Assembly: GCF_022513635.1 (NCBI RefSeq)
Contig: NZ_JAKWBL010000001.1
Coordinates: 1,240,001 to 1,304,000, forward strand
Source: Paraniabella ginsengisoli
GTDB taxonomy: Bacteria > Bacteroidota > Bacteroidia > Chitinophagales > Chitinophagaceae
Length of the DNA: 64,000 nucleotides
Reading direction: 5' to 3'
A program made the translations under genes and the position numbers. Positions within the stretch are counted from its first letter, which is position 1. Each line of letters begins with the position of its first letter. This document shows, one piece after another, positions 8,368 to 18,317 of the stretch. The notes beneath the pieces are model-generated. The model did no database searches, was not told the DNA's origin, and worked only from the letters and a program-made list of their open reading frames with translations.

Positions 8368-9686
8368 CTAATTCATTTCCTCCACCCACTTATCCCTATC
8401 ATCAGGACTAAACTTCCAGGGTGCAAAATTATTTTCAACATTGCTGAACATGGCATTCCATTCCTGTGGCGCATTGCTTTCTTCCATTACTAATTGACGT
8501 CTTAGTTGTAATATAATATCCAGCGGATTGATACTTACCGGACATTCCTGTACACAGGCGTTGCAAGTGGTGCAGGCCCGAAGTTCTTCAACAGAAATAT
8601 AATCATGCAACAAACTTTTACCATCATCAGTAAATTCTTTATTCGCATCTATATTTTTGCCTACTTCTTCCGCGCGGTCACGCGTATCCATCATGATTTT
8701 TCTGGGAGACAATTTCTTACCCGTCATGTTAGCGGGACAGGCTGCAGAACATCTGCCACATTCGGTGCATGAATAAGCATCCAGTATATTCTTCCAGCTT
8801 AAATCCATCACATCTTTTGCTCCGAACTTGGTTGGCGGCGCTGCGTCGGCAGGAGCAACTTCAGGTTGCATGGCATATAGAACCTCGTTCTGTACAGACT
8901 GCATATTTTCCATCTTTCCCATTGAAACAAGCTTGTTATAATAGGCATTAGGAAAAGCCAATATAATATGCAAATGCTTGGAGTAAGGAAGATAGTTTAA
9001 AAAAGCAAAAATGCCAGCGATATGTAACCACCAGCAAGTTCTTTCAATGATGATCAAAGTAGCATCACTCATGCCGCCTATAAGTGGCTGAATGTATTGA
9101 GAAATAATGAAAGCACCTGTATTAGCTTCAGCGTAATGCGCAGCACCACGCGATTGTAACAAAGTATCTGATGCATTCATTGTTAAGAAAAGGCACATTA
9201 AAATGATTTCAGTAATTAAAATATAATTAGCATCACTATATGGCCATCCGGCAAGGTCTTTACTGATGAAGCGTTTTATTTTAATAATATTTCTTCTTAT
9301 AAGGAATACTGCGCAGGAGATAATAACAAGCAAGGCCAGCACTTCAAAAGCGTTTATTAAGAAAATGTAGAAGCTGCCAAGCGGTACGGAAAATAAGCGA
9401 TGTGTTCCAAACAATCCGTCTAAAACAATTTCAAGTACTTCAATATTGATAATAATAAAACCTGCATACACGAAAAAATGAAGAACACCAACCAATGGGT
9501 TTCTAAACATTTTTTCTGGCCGAAGGCCAATAAAAATACATTGTTCCAGCGTAATGATTTATTGTCGTTTATTTCCTCGTTGCGCCCAAGATTTATGTTT
9601 CGGCGTATGCGAAGCATATTCTTTGAAAAAAGAAAAATAGCCGCCGCTGTTAGCAAGGCGAATAAAATTTGTTGTACTATTTGCAT
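8368..9686 (-). CDS. Membrane-bound 4Fe-4S dicluster protein, HdrC/GlpC-like (one frameshift)
   Basis: About 439 residues. The N-terminal third is a membrane domain with about five or six helices (FALLTAAAIFLFSKNML, LVGVLHFFVYAGFIIINIEVLEI, AFEVLALLVIISCAVFLI). The C-terminal part holds two ferredoxin-like clusters, CTECGRCSAACP near residue 305 and CTTCNACVQECP near 375. Proteins of this type pass electrons from a quinone pool or flavoprotein to a partner with cysteine-rich CCG domains. No CCG-domain partner is seen next to it. Two open frames are joined by adding one base to the 6-base run at 9510-9515, giving AFGQKKMFRNPLVGVLHFF. The physiological donor is unknown. Confidence 0.82.
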
Positions 9687-9793
9687 ACCTGATCCGTTAG
9701 ATGTGCTAATTTACACGATGTTAACGAGTATTTATATTTTTGTTGACGGAAGTTGATCCAGTATGACGGTCTCCGTCTGACCAATTGTTTTAA

Positions 9794-9824
9794 GACCTTC
9801 GAGGTTTTTAAAACCTCGAAGGTC
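9794..9824. repeat. Perfect palindrome GACCTTCGAGGTTT / AAACCTCGAAGGTC
   Basis: Two 14-bp arms are separated by 3 bp between the divergent Fe-S and phosphoribosyltransferase genes. A related but imperfect copy with GACCTTCCAG arms lies at 34245-34276. It is likely a dispersed hairpin repeat. It could act as a terminator, but no T-run follows and neither neighbouring gene ends here. Confidence 0.7.
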
Positions 9825-9864
9825 AATACGAAGATTCATTTATAATAAAAACAATATTTTAGAC

Positions 9865-10364
9865 ATGAGTAAGGAAAAACGATATATTTTAAAAAGTGAT
9901 GTGATTGAAAAAAAGTTAAAGAGGCTTGCGTTGGAGATAATTGAAAACAATATTGAAGAGAAAGAGTTAGTATTTGTTGGAATAGAGCCCAGCGGCGTGA
10001 TTCTGGCAAAAAAGCTTCAGAAAATTGTAAAGGCTGCTGCAGATGTTAAGATTGAATTGCTGACTATGAATTTTGACAAGGCTAAGCCGAAAGATATTCA
10101 ACTTAATACTGAAATGAATTTTGATGGAAAAGTGATCATTGTTATTGACGATGTAACAAATAGTGGAAAAACGCTGCTTTATGCATTAAAGCCTTTCCTG
10201 AATTATCATCCAAAAAAATTCAGACCCTGGTATTGGTAGAGCGCTCGCATACACAATTCCCTATCAACGCCAATTATAAAGGTTTTTCATTAGCCACTAC
10301 TTTGCAGGAACACATCATTGTTGAAGTTAATGGAAATGAGATCACCGGTGCTTATTTAGCTTAA
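9865..10364 (+). CDS. Phosphoribosyltransferase family protein, PyrR-like (one frameshift)
   Basis: A type I phosphoribosyltransferase of about 166 residues. The PRPP-binding loop is VIIVIDDVTNSGKTLLYAL near residue 92, matching the acidic pair plus TGKT-like turn of the fold. The upstream hood region is short, as in PyrR and related small enzymes. At 10212-10218 a run of seven A shifts the frame; an eighth A gives HPKKIQTLVLVERSHTQFPINANYKGFSLATTLQEH and a stop at 10362-10364. The tail VLVERSHTQFPI resembles PyrR. Whether it regulates pyr genes or salvages a base is not decidable here. The start is ATG 9865. Confidence 0.8.
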
Positions 10365-10513
10365 TGAACTTTCGCACAAAGAGCGCAAGGAATACAAAAG
10401 GAACAAAGTTTTTGGTTTATAATAAATATTTTATTTGTTTTCCTTTTACAAATAACAAAACTACTGATTAAGAATATAAATTTTATCTTTAGGAAAAAGT
10501 TTCCGGCGCCCTA

Positions 10514-11197
10514 ATGAGCAGCAAAAAAATTATAATAGCGATAGATGGAATGTCAAGTTGCGGTAAAAGCACCATTGCCAAGCAGCTGGCACAGCAACTC
10601 AACTATATTTATGTTGATAGCGGTGCCATGTATCGTGCTATTACTTTATATTTTTTGAGAAACAATATTGATATTGCTAACACAACACAGGTTAAAGATG
10701 CGCTGCAGGAAATTGAACTTGATTTCAGGTTTAACGAGCAAAGCGAACAAGTAGAAATATTTTTGAACGATGAGAATGTTGAATATTTGATTCGTGAAAT
10801 GATCGTTGCTGAAAAAGTAAGCGAAGTTGCTGCTTTAGCTGATGTTAGAGCTTATGCTGTAAGCCAGCAGCAAAAAATGGGTGGAAAGAAAGGCGTAATT
10901 ATGGATGGAAGGGATATTGGTACCGTTGTATTTCCACATGCCGAATTAAAGCTGTTTATGGTAGCCGATAACGCCATTAGGGTTGAGCGCCGGTTTAAAG
11001 AATTGTATCAGAAGAACCCGAATATAACTATTGAAGAAGTGGCGCACAATATTGAAATGCGCGATTATATTGATGCCAATCGTGAAATAAGCCCTTTGCG
11101 TAAGGCAAAAGATGCCATTGAAATAGATAATACGAACCTTACGCCCGACGAACAATTACAAAAAGTATTAAATTTAGCCAATAGCGTTTTGAGTTGA
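10514..11197 (+). CDS. cmk: Cytidylate kinase Cmk
   Basis: A complete 227-residue kinase that phosphorylates CMP and dCMP with ATP in pyrimidine nucleotide supply. The P-loop IDGMSSCGKSTIAKQLA is at residues 10-26. The CMP-binding motif VDSGAMYRAITLYFL is near 35, the family motif IMDGRDIGTVVFPHAELKLFMVA near 131, and the Arg-rich lid region is NIEMRDYIDANREISPL. ATG at 10514 follows a 149-bp gap after the phosphoribosyltransferase. The frame is intact and the length normal. Confidence 0.95.
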   Translation: MSSKKIIIAIDGMSSCGKSTIAKQLAQQLNYIYVDSGAMYRAITLYFLRNNIDIANTTQVKDALQEIELDFRFNEQSEQVEIFLNDENVEYLIREMIVAEKVSEVAALADVRAYAVSQQQKMGGKKGVIMDGRDIGTVVFPHAELKLFMVADNAIRVERRFKELYQKNPNITIEEVAHNIEMRDYIDANREISPLRKAKDAIEIDNTNLTPDEQLQKVLNLANSVLS

Positions 11198-11450
11198 TAT
11201 AGTGTCAAGTCGATAATAATGTGTTGGGTATATCGTCACTCAGCGCCTGTTGAATGAGCTTTGGCAAGCTCAGCCTGACATGTGATCTATGGTTTAAAAT
11301 GTATGTATCTAGTTTCTGATTTTAGCAATAAATATAACTAATGAAACGCTTACGATAGATATTCTCACGCGAGGTTATGTATTGAGGCGTACCCCGTCCG
11401 ACCGGTCATCCGGGTGGGCATTCGACCATTAAAAACCTAAAATATTACGA
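11198..11450. repeat. Intergenic repeats: CTCAGCCTGACA hairpin and GAAACGC element
   Basis: 11234-11282 contains GTCACTCAGCGCCTG and GGCAAGCTCAGCCTGACA, a pair of opposed ends also found at 12636-12693. 11341-11403 (ATGAAACGCTTACGATAGAT, then TTCTCAC, ending CCGACC) is about 70 percent like 37679-37737. There is no open reading frame. Confidence 0.6.
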
Positions 11451-12554
11451 ATGAAAACCAGAAGGGCTTTTTTACAAAACATCACTATGGCTTCCGCCGG
11501 ATTACCATTTTTAACTATTAATGCCTCAAGCTTAGGAAATATATATAAAAGTGATGATAAAGTGTTGCGCGTAGCATTACTGGGACTTGGTGGGTATGCT
11601 CAAAGAGTTGCCGAATCTATTCAAAGTTGTAAGCGTGTAAAAATAACAGGTTTAATAAGTGGAACGCCCGATAAACTTAAAACCTGGAGCGCTAAATATA
11701 ATGTACCTGAAAAGAGTTGTTATAATTACCAGAACTTTGATAGCATAAAAGATAATCCGGAAGTAGATGCGGTGTATGTTATTACACCTAATTCTTTGCA
11801 TCGTGAATTTACCATAAGAGCGGCTAAAGCGGGCAAGCATGTGATCTGCGAAAAGCCAATGGCTATTAATGTAAAGGAAGGTGAAGAAATGATTGCCGCT
11901 TGTAAAAAAGCAAATGTGAAATTGTTGATTGGCTACAGGATGCATTTTGAACCCCACACTTTAGAGGTGATCCGCATGCGGAATGAAGGCGACTTTGGTC
12001 AAATAAAATTCTTTCAGGGTCTATGTGGTTTTCGCATTGGCGATCCTGCGCAATGGCGATTAAGCAAAGCGCTTGCAGGTGGGGGATCTTTGATGGATAT
12101 TGGTATTTACGCTATCAATGGCTGCCGTTATATGGTTGGCGAAGAGCCTATTTGGGTAACAGCGCAGGAAACAAAGACGGATCCTGTGAAGTTTAAAGAA
12201 GGCGTTGATGAGACCATACAGTTCCAGTTTGGTTTTAAAAGCGGTGCGGTAGCGTCTTGTTTATCTACTTATAACATGAATAACCTGGACAGATTTTTCC
12301 TGAACGGTGAAAAGGGGTTTGCTGAAATGCTGCCTTCCACGGGGTATGGGCCTATAAAAGGCAAAACAAATAAAGGCGAAATAAATGCACCGGTTGTAGT
12401 GCATCAAACAGAACAAATGGACCAAATGGCGGGTATACTATTCGATGGTAAAAAACCTGTTGTTCCTGTTGATGGCGAAGAGGGTTTAAAAGATCTGAAG
12501 ATTATAGAAGCTATTTATAAAGCTGTTGCTACGGGCAAGAAAGTATCGTTGTGA
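11451..12554 (+). CDS. Tat-exported Gfo/Idh/MocA-family oxidoreductase, glucose-fructose oxidoreductase-like
   Basis: 367 residues. The N-terminus MKTRRAFLQNITMASAGLPF is a twin-arginine-like signal, so the protein probably acts outside the cytoplasm with tightly bound NAD(P). The Rossmann motif GLGGYAQRVAES is near residue 46. The EKP signature VICEKPMAINVKEGEEM lies near 134, with the family's catalytic Lys. The C-terminal half (GGGSLMDIGIYAINGCRYMVG) is the alpha/beta substrate domain. Close relatives act on sugars or sugar derivatives, but the substrate cannot be named. It stands alone between repeat-rich gaps. Confidence 0.85.
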   Translation: MKTRRAFLQNITMASAGLPFLTINASSLGNIYKSDDKVLRVALLGLGGYAQRVAESIQSCKRVKITGLISGTPDKLKTWSAKYNVPEKSCYNYQNFDSIKDNPEVDAVYVITPNSLHREFTIRAAKAGKHVICEKPMAINVKEGEEMIAACKKANVKLLIGYRMHFEPHTLEVIRMRNEGDFGQIKFFQGLCGFRIGDPAQWRLSKALAGGGSLMDIGIYAINGCRYMVGEEPIWVTAQETKTDPVKFKEGVDETIQFQFGFKSGAVASCLSTYNMNNLDRFFLNGEKGFAEMLPSTGYGPIKGKTNKGEINAPVVVHQTEQMDQMAGILFDGKKPVVPVDGEEGLKDLKIIEAIYKAVATGKKVSL

Positions 12555-12715
12555 TCTTTTGAAACCGGCGACAGTGCTGCTATTGAGCGATATTGCGACG
12601 CTCCGTTCAGCAGTTGAATTACTATCATACCCAATGTCACCCTGAGCCTGTCGAAGGGCTGTTGGAGGGGCTTCGGCAAGCTCAGCCTGACAAATATTTT
12701 ACTGTTTTCATAAGA
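12555..12715. repeat. Two repeat elements after the oxidoreductase gene
   Basis: 12566-12630 holds a GCGTCGCA-family copy (GATATTGCGACGCTCCGTTC, then AGTTGAATTACTATCATAC). 12636-12693 is a hairpin with ends TGTCACCCTGAGCCTGTCGA and CTTCGGCAAGCTCAGCCTGA, the common Bacteroidota CTGAGCCTGTCGAAGG repeat. It may serve as a terminator for the flanking converging genes. Confidence 0.65.
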
Positions 12716-13431
12716 TTAAAAATTCAAATAATAATCTTTTAAAAGTTTTATAAAATCTGGTGTATACACATTATTAACTTTTATTGTCAGTTCTCTTATT
12801 TGTTTATTCTCCTTTTTGAAAGAGCCTCTAACTATAATTCTAAAAGGCTTATGTTTTTCAGTTTGATGTACAAATATTATTTCGTTAATATATAAACCTT
12901 GGGCTTCGGTTATTTTCTCAATTTCATCAATGCGTTTTGCGGGGAGTAATAGATAAAAATCGCCGTCCTGCATTAATTGCATTTTTATTACAGCAACAAG
13001 CTCTTGCAATTTTAAGCCGGTGTCGTGATGCGCTATATTTTTGCTTTCAATATTTCCTTTTAGATCGCTCTCATAAAAAGGCGGATTGCAAATAATTACG
13101 TCGTATTTCTTTTGATAGGCAAAAGTTCTTGCGTCAGACTGGAAACATGAATTTGATGTTTGCGATTTGCAGCGGAAATATTTTCCAGGCTTTGTATATA
13201 ATCGTTTTGCTGCAACTCAATACCATCAATACTTGCGGAGCTTTGTTGAGCAAGCATTACACTTAATAATCCGCTACCGCTGCCAATATCAAGTATATTT
13301 TTATCTGAACCTAAACCATTTGTTTTATGAGCAACCCAAGCCCCAAATAAGCAGGAGTCAGTAGTTACCTTCATGCTGCAACGATCATGATGAATAGTGA
13401 ACTGTTTAAACTTAAAATAAGGGTTAGGCAT
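12716..13431 (-). CDS. trmN6: tRNA1(Val) (adenine(37)-N6)-methyltransferase TrmN6 (one frameshift)
   Basis: An N6-adenine methyltransferase of about 238 residues (YfiC family) acting on A37 of tRNA-Val. The start PYFKFKQFTIHHDRCSMKVTTD is the family opening; LDIGSGSGLLSVMLAQ is the SAM motif. The catalytic NPPF motif is encoded at about 13078-13089, in the second frame as KYDVIICNPPFYESD. The break lies near 13137-13146; one added base gives HV-(S/F)-QSDARTFAYQKKYDVII. The exact lost base is uncertain because no long run is present. It ends with KLLKDYYLNF. Confidence 0.88.
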
Positions 13432-13497
13432 AAGAATGATAAATATTAAATGTTGAATATTTAAATCATGAGTTTTGACTATTCACTATTGACAAGT

Positions 13498-14538
13498 TTA
13501 CTCAAATCCTCTTGCGGCAGGTTGTATGTCTAACGATGCGAATTTTTGATCAAGCAATTTATAATATGCGGTAATAGCTATCATACCTGCATTGTCGGTA
13601 CAATACTGAAATTCCGGAATAAATGTGTTCCAATTATTTTTTTCACCTAATTCTGTAAAAGCCTTTCGCAGTCCACTATTGGCCGAAACACCACCGGCAA
13701 TACAGATGTCTTTTACATCCAGATCTTTTGCTGCCTTGCTAAACTTGTTTAATAGTATTGTGATAATTCTCTTTTGAACGGAAGCGCATATATCAGCAAG
13801 ATTACTATCTATAAATTGTTTTCGTTCCTCGTCTGTCGTAGCAAAATCTTCTTTATAAACCTGGCTTTTACCGGCGTTCATCAAAAAGTAAAGGATGGCT
13901 GTTTTTAATCCACTAAAACTAAAATTGTACCCCTGCGCTTTTGGCTCAGGAAACTGAAATCGATCCGGATTACCTTCCTTGGCATATTTATCAATCAATG
14001 GCCCGCCAGGATAAGGAAGCCCCAGTAACTTCGCACATTTGTCGAAAGCTTCGCCTGCTGCATCATCAATCGTTTCTCCAATTATTTCCATTTGTAAAGG
14101 TGCTTTACACAGCACAATTTGTGTGTGCCCGCCACTTACGGTGAGGCACAAAAAAGGAAATGAAGGTTTTCTTTCGGGAATGAGATTGGCTAAAACATGT
14201 GCCTGCATATGATTTACAGCGATCAATGGTTTATGTAAGGCAAGCGAAAGCGATTTTGCAAATTCAGCTCCAACAAGTAATGAACCGATCAACCCTGGAG
14301 ATTGGGTAAATGCGATGGCGTCCAGATCTTGCAAACCTTTACCCGCTTTTTGTAATGCTACATCTACAACCGGTACAATATTTTGCAGGTGTGCGCGCGA
14401 CGCCAGTTCGGGAATGACACCGCCATATTGCGCATGCATGGCCTGCGTTGCTATATTGTTTGATAATATTTCTCCGTCGACGCAAATGGCGGCGGATGTT
14501 TCATCACAACTGGATTCTATTGCTAAAATAGTAGGCAT
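13498..14538 (-). CDS. tsaD: tRNA N6-adenosine threonylcarbamoyltransferase TsaD
   Basis: TsaD transfers threonylcarbamoyl to A37 of ANN-decoding tRNAs. The 346-residue protein starts MPTILAIESSCDETSAAI at ATG 14538; the open frame extends upstream but without family residues. The metal-binding HMQAHVLANL is near residue 108, LTVSGGHTQIVL near 131, and DICIAGGVSANSGLRKAF near 265, all hallmark motifs of the ASKHA fold. NFSFSGLKTAILYFL is also conserved. The frame is intact and the length typical. Confidence 0.95.
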   Translation of the reverse strand: MPTILAIESSCDETSAAICVDGEILSNNIATQAMHAQYGGVIPELASRAHLQNIVPVVDVALQKAGKGLQDLDAIAFTQSPGLIGSLLVGAEFAKSLSLALHKPLIAVNHMQAHVLANLIPERKPSFPFLCLTVSGGHTQIVLCKAPLQMEIIGETIDDAAGEAFDKCAKLLGLPYPGGPLIDKYAKEGNPDRFQFPEPKAQGYNFSFSGLKTAILYFLMNAGKSQVYKEDFATTDEERKQFIDSNLADICASVQKRIITILLNKFSKAAKDLDVKDICIAGGVSANSGLRKAFTELGEKNNWNTFIPEFQYCTDNAGMIAITAYYKLLDQKFASLDIQPAARGFE

Positions 14539-14712
14539 GGGGCAAATGTAAAAAGTAATTTGCAGATTGTAGAAGAGTTGACAGATGATAGATGACAGTT
14601 GACGGTGACACAATCAATCAATTGCGTTTTATGCACGATGAACGAATTACGATGTACGAGTTATGATGTATGATGAACGAAATTACATCTAACATCTGTC
14701 AGCCGTCATCTG
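14539..14712. repeat. Short-word intergenic repeats
   Basis: This gap consists of words such as GTTGACAGATGATAGATGAC, CGAATTACGATGTACGAG and CATCTGTCAGCCGTCATC. The ACGAATTACGATGTACG word recurs near 16185 and 8275, and the GACAGTTGAC word near 38268. There is no gene. Confidence 0.55.
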
Positions 14713-15958
14713 TCAACTCCTTATCGCCACCACCGGATCCATTTTTGCGGCTTGCATTGCTGGAATGATGCCAGCAATAATTCCAACAAGGATGCAAATG
14801 ATGAAGGTCCACACCATATTGGAAATGGAGACATATATAGGAAATTCAAGAGCTTTGGTAAGAATGAGTGCTAAGCCGGCAACAAGCCCAAGGCCAACAA
14901 GCCCGCCAATGATGCAAAGAAAGGCAGCTTCCAATAAGAACTCTGTAAGTATGATATGGCGTTTAGCGCCAATCGCTTTTTTAAACCAATTTGCGGCGTG
15001 CGCTCTTTAACAGTAACAAACATGATATTTGCCACACCAAAAAGGCCAACGATCAAACTAATACCGCCAATAATGGCGCCACCAATATTCAATCCCACAA
15101 AAGCTGCTTCAACTTCTTTGCTTATATCATTAAGATCGTTTAAGGCAAAGTCTGATTCTTTAGTAGGGCTAAGGCGATGAATGCTGCGCATGGCGCCTTC
15201 AAGCTCGTCTTTCAAAGCGGTGCTGGTTATATTTTCGTAGCCTTTCACCATTATTTTGGGATCTGAATAGCGCTCCAGGTAAATGGTTTTGGCAAAATTA
15301 TAAGGAATGATAATGCTTTTATCATAATCCCAACCACCCGTTATTTGCTTCCCTTGCTTTTTGATAATGCCAATTACTTTTACTAACCGTCCTTTAAGCT
15401 TTAGTTGTTTATTTAACGCGGCTTCCGGCAATACAAAAAGCTTGGTGGCCACTTCATCACCAATAACAGCAACGTTGGTGCCGTAGTTGAATTCTGCATC
15501 AGAAATATACCGGCCATTGGAAAAAGTAAGTTTTTGTATATCATTATATTCTTCGCTGGCTCCGTATATTTTTACACCACTTAAAACAGAACCTGCAAAT
15601 TCTATATTATCTGAAATATCATAAAAAAAGCAGCATATTGTGTACTGGGCGATCGTTCTTTAATTTCTTTTAATTCGTAGAATTTAGGGTAGGGGCGGTT
15701 CACAAATTTCCACCAGGGATAATCAGGGCCGCCACTCCAAACCCATTTGTCGATGAAAATAATATTATTGCCCATCGATTTTATTTCGTTCTGAATATTG
15801 CGTTGTAAACTATTAACAGTAGCTAATACGCCAATGATACAGAATATGCCAATAGTAACCCCAAACAAACTTAAAAAAGTTCGCAGCTTGTTTTTCAGTA
15901 ACTCCTGAAGAGCCATTTTAAAACTATTTCCTATTATTTCTAATGTGCGGCGTAGCAA
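14713..15958 (-). CDS. ABC transporter permease, MacB/FtsX type (two frameshifts)
   Basis: About 415 residues with the MacB layout: one N-terminal helix (KLRTFLSLFGVTIGIFCIIGVLA), a large periplasmic MacB-PCD domain (SMGNNIIFIDKWVW, VAVIGDEVATKLF) and three C-terminal helices (IGGISLIVGLFGVANIMFVTV, FLCIIGGLVGLGLVAGLALI, TFIICILVGIIAGIIPAMQAA). Frames join by adding one base at the 7-base run 15623-15629 (AAFFYDISDNIEFAGSV) and at the 6-base run 14977-14982 (IGLKKAIGAKRHIILTEF). The start is TTG 15958, or ATG 15916 at MALQELLKNK. No ATPase gene is adjacent. It may export lipids, lipoproteins or peptides. Confidence 0.85.
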
Positions 15959-16289
15959 GTTTTAATCAGTTGATAGATGACGGTTGTTAGAAATATATTT
16001 TTGTTTGGTCTTTCGATAAAAACAATGGAAAGATAAATATTGTTTTTTATTAGCCGGGCAATAAATATGTGGGATCAATCTTGCGTCGCTCCGTTCAACT
16101 GTGGAATATATGGAATCCTACATATTATTCGCAATTGTCTGAACCATGATTTATTGGATTATTAAGATTAACAGGAAATGTACGATGTACGAATTACGAT
16201 GTACGTCAAACCTGAAAACCTGAAACCATCATCATCACATTAGCTAATTATCACATTGGCTAATTAACTATTCACTATTATCCATTCAC
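15959..16289. repeat. Repeat-rich intergenic gap
   Basis: 331 bp with no gene. 16051-16131 is a GCGTCGCA-family copy (CAATCTTGCGTCGCTCCGTT, CAACTGTGGAATATATGG, ATCCTACATATTATTCG). At 16136 begins one end of the TGTCTGAACC element (TGTCTGAACCATGATTTATT) without its partner end. ACGAATTACGATGTACG and CACATTAGCTAATTATCACA follow, the latter being an inverted form of the word at 6561 and 45330. Confidence 0.7.
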
Positions 16290-18286
16290 CTACTGAAACA
16301 ACTCATACTTGCTTTTCGGCCTTACCCCTTCGCGCCAGATGAAACCTTCAAGCTTCATTTCGGAGGGTGATTTTTGCTTGATAGGATAAATAGTTCCCTC
16401 TACATTATTTCGGAATGCTACTTTATGTAATTGCTTGTTTTCGAAATAGGAATCGATAATATCGCTGGTTGACTGATTAATGCCTGTAAATGCGCTATCA
16501 TCATCTTGTAAATAGTAAATAGATTCTGCAGAGCCTTTAGCACGAACAGAATCAAGACCTCCATCAATAAAGTAAGCATCTATCCTGGTTGACTTAATTT
16601 GATTATATGCCTCGTTACCAACATAATTAACCATGAAACCATTTTTAAAAGCTTCCATCCAATGTGGCTGCTTATTTTTTGTATGCAACAAAATTGTGTC
16701 TCCGGTTATCTGGCTTTCTTTTCCCCAAACAACCGGGTCTTTATATAATCTGAAGGTTGAGTCTTTGAAAGAATAGAATAAACTGTCTGAAACGGCTTGC
16801 ATCGAATCGGAATATATTCTAACATTATGAAAAGCTTCAAAATAACGGTCAGTACTATCGCTGGTTGATTTAGTGTTTATTTTTATTGTATCCTGCGCAA
16901 TCATCCGGGCATCTTTTTTTACAATGCTCACAGCGCTGTCTTTATTCGGCAGGTTATTCTGTGTCTGCTCAACAACATCTTCGATTTTAGATTTGTTTTT
17001 ATTGACCAGGTTAATAATGCTATCGTTCTTTACCACATTCTTTTGGGCAATATCGAAAGTACTGTCGTTTTCTAATACTTCTTTTTTTACCCTGTCAATG
17101 CTACTGTCATTTTGTAAAATATCTTTTTCCGTAATGTTTGGAACGGTATCGTTTTGTGCTAATTGGTTTTTCACTTCAGCAGACATACTATCTTGTACTA
17201 ATGCTTTTTCGATAGGAGGTATCGTTTCATCACTTTCATTCAGATTAGCTAATGTGTCGGATGTTACCGGAACTTGCTCAAAAAGATCAGAAAGCTTTGC
17301 ACTAAATAAAGTATCAGCTGCAACGTAAATGGAATCATTATCCTGTTTGATGATCATCACCGGCTTTTGTGTAGCCAGGATAGCTTCATTCAATCTATTT
17401 TGAAAAATACGACCGCCAATAATTATTGTTCCACGAACAGAATCTACGGCTATAGCATTGCCTTCTGCTGTTGCTATATTGTCATCGAGATACACATTGT
17501 CAGCTACCAACGTAGATTTATTATTGTCGTTAATAAAGGGTCTTTGGCCAAACTCAGCCTGTTTGGTTTTAAGATTGTAATAACCCTCTTTGGTATCGAT
17601 GCTTCTGTTAGAGCTATCCTTAATATGGGTCATCGTAATAAAAGTGGCAACCTGGCTGGTTGTATTATACTGTAAAGAGTCGGTGGTTATGTGATATGCG
17701 GGGTCATTAACCACCACATTCTTTTTAAAGTATACATCTTTTATGTCAGAATAATATTCACCTTCCTTGCTGGTAATTACTGTTTTTTGGTTAACTACTT
17801 TTCCGCCTTCTTTATAAATACCCATGTTAGTCGACATGTCATAATCGAGGCTGGGCGCAGTAAGCGTAGCTTGCCCGTCAGAGAGTTTTACATTACCATC
17901 AAGTTTAGCTAATTGAGGTTCTCCGAAATATTTTAAATGATCAGCATAAATATTAGTGGTGTCGGCGTCATTAATATGAACATGCCCCCATGCTTCAAAA
18001 ACATTCAGGCTGTCATTTTTAACTGCTTTGTCTGCTTTGAAAATAGTATTACCCTGCTGCAAGATCACATCTCCTTCCAATAATGTTAGCTTACTATCAG
18101 GTTGTATGGTAAGCGTTTTGGCATTTATAAGCTTAATGGTATCCTAAAAAATACTGTGGTTTCTGCCACATCGTAAAAAACTCTTTTTACATTATTGACA
18201 GAAGCACTATATGCAACGAAGCAACCAAGTAGCAACACTGCAACGGGAAATAGTAGAAAATGGGGTCTTGAATTTTTTCTTATCAC
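16290..18286 (-). CDS. OstA/LptA-like periplasmic protein (one frameshift)
   Basis: About 666 residues. A GTG start at 18286 opens a signal-like segment (RPHFLLFPVAVLLLGCFVAYSA). The body contains OstA/LptA beta-jellyroll repeats: TLLEGDVILQQGNTIFKADKA, YADHLKYFGEPQLAKLDGNV, ADNVYLDDNIATAEGNAIAV. This family bridges lipopolysaccharide transport across the periplasm. Acidic and repeat-like sequence (SIIN, DSTF, KNDS) occupies residues about 350-460 and looks low complexity. The 6-base run at 18146-18151 shifts the frame; one base restores VFF-x-DTIKLINAKTLTIQP. It follows mlaD by 31 bp on the same strand, and lptD is encoded nearby. Whether it is the true LptA or an OstA paralogue is open. Confidence 0.82.
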
Positions 18287-18317
18287 TTGGGAACAGAATC
18301 TTTTATAGCAGGGGCGG

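Noticed and set aside
9478..9756. 92-codon plus-strand frame opposite the Fe-S gene
   Set aside because: It is the complement of the membrane segment of the Fe-S protein and spans the frameshift site.
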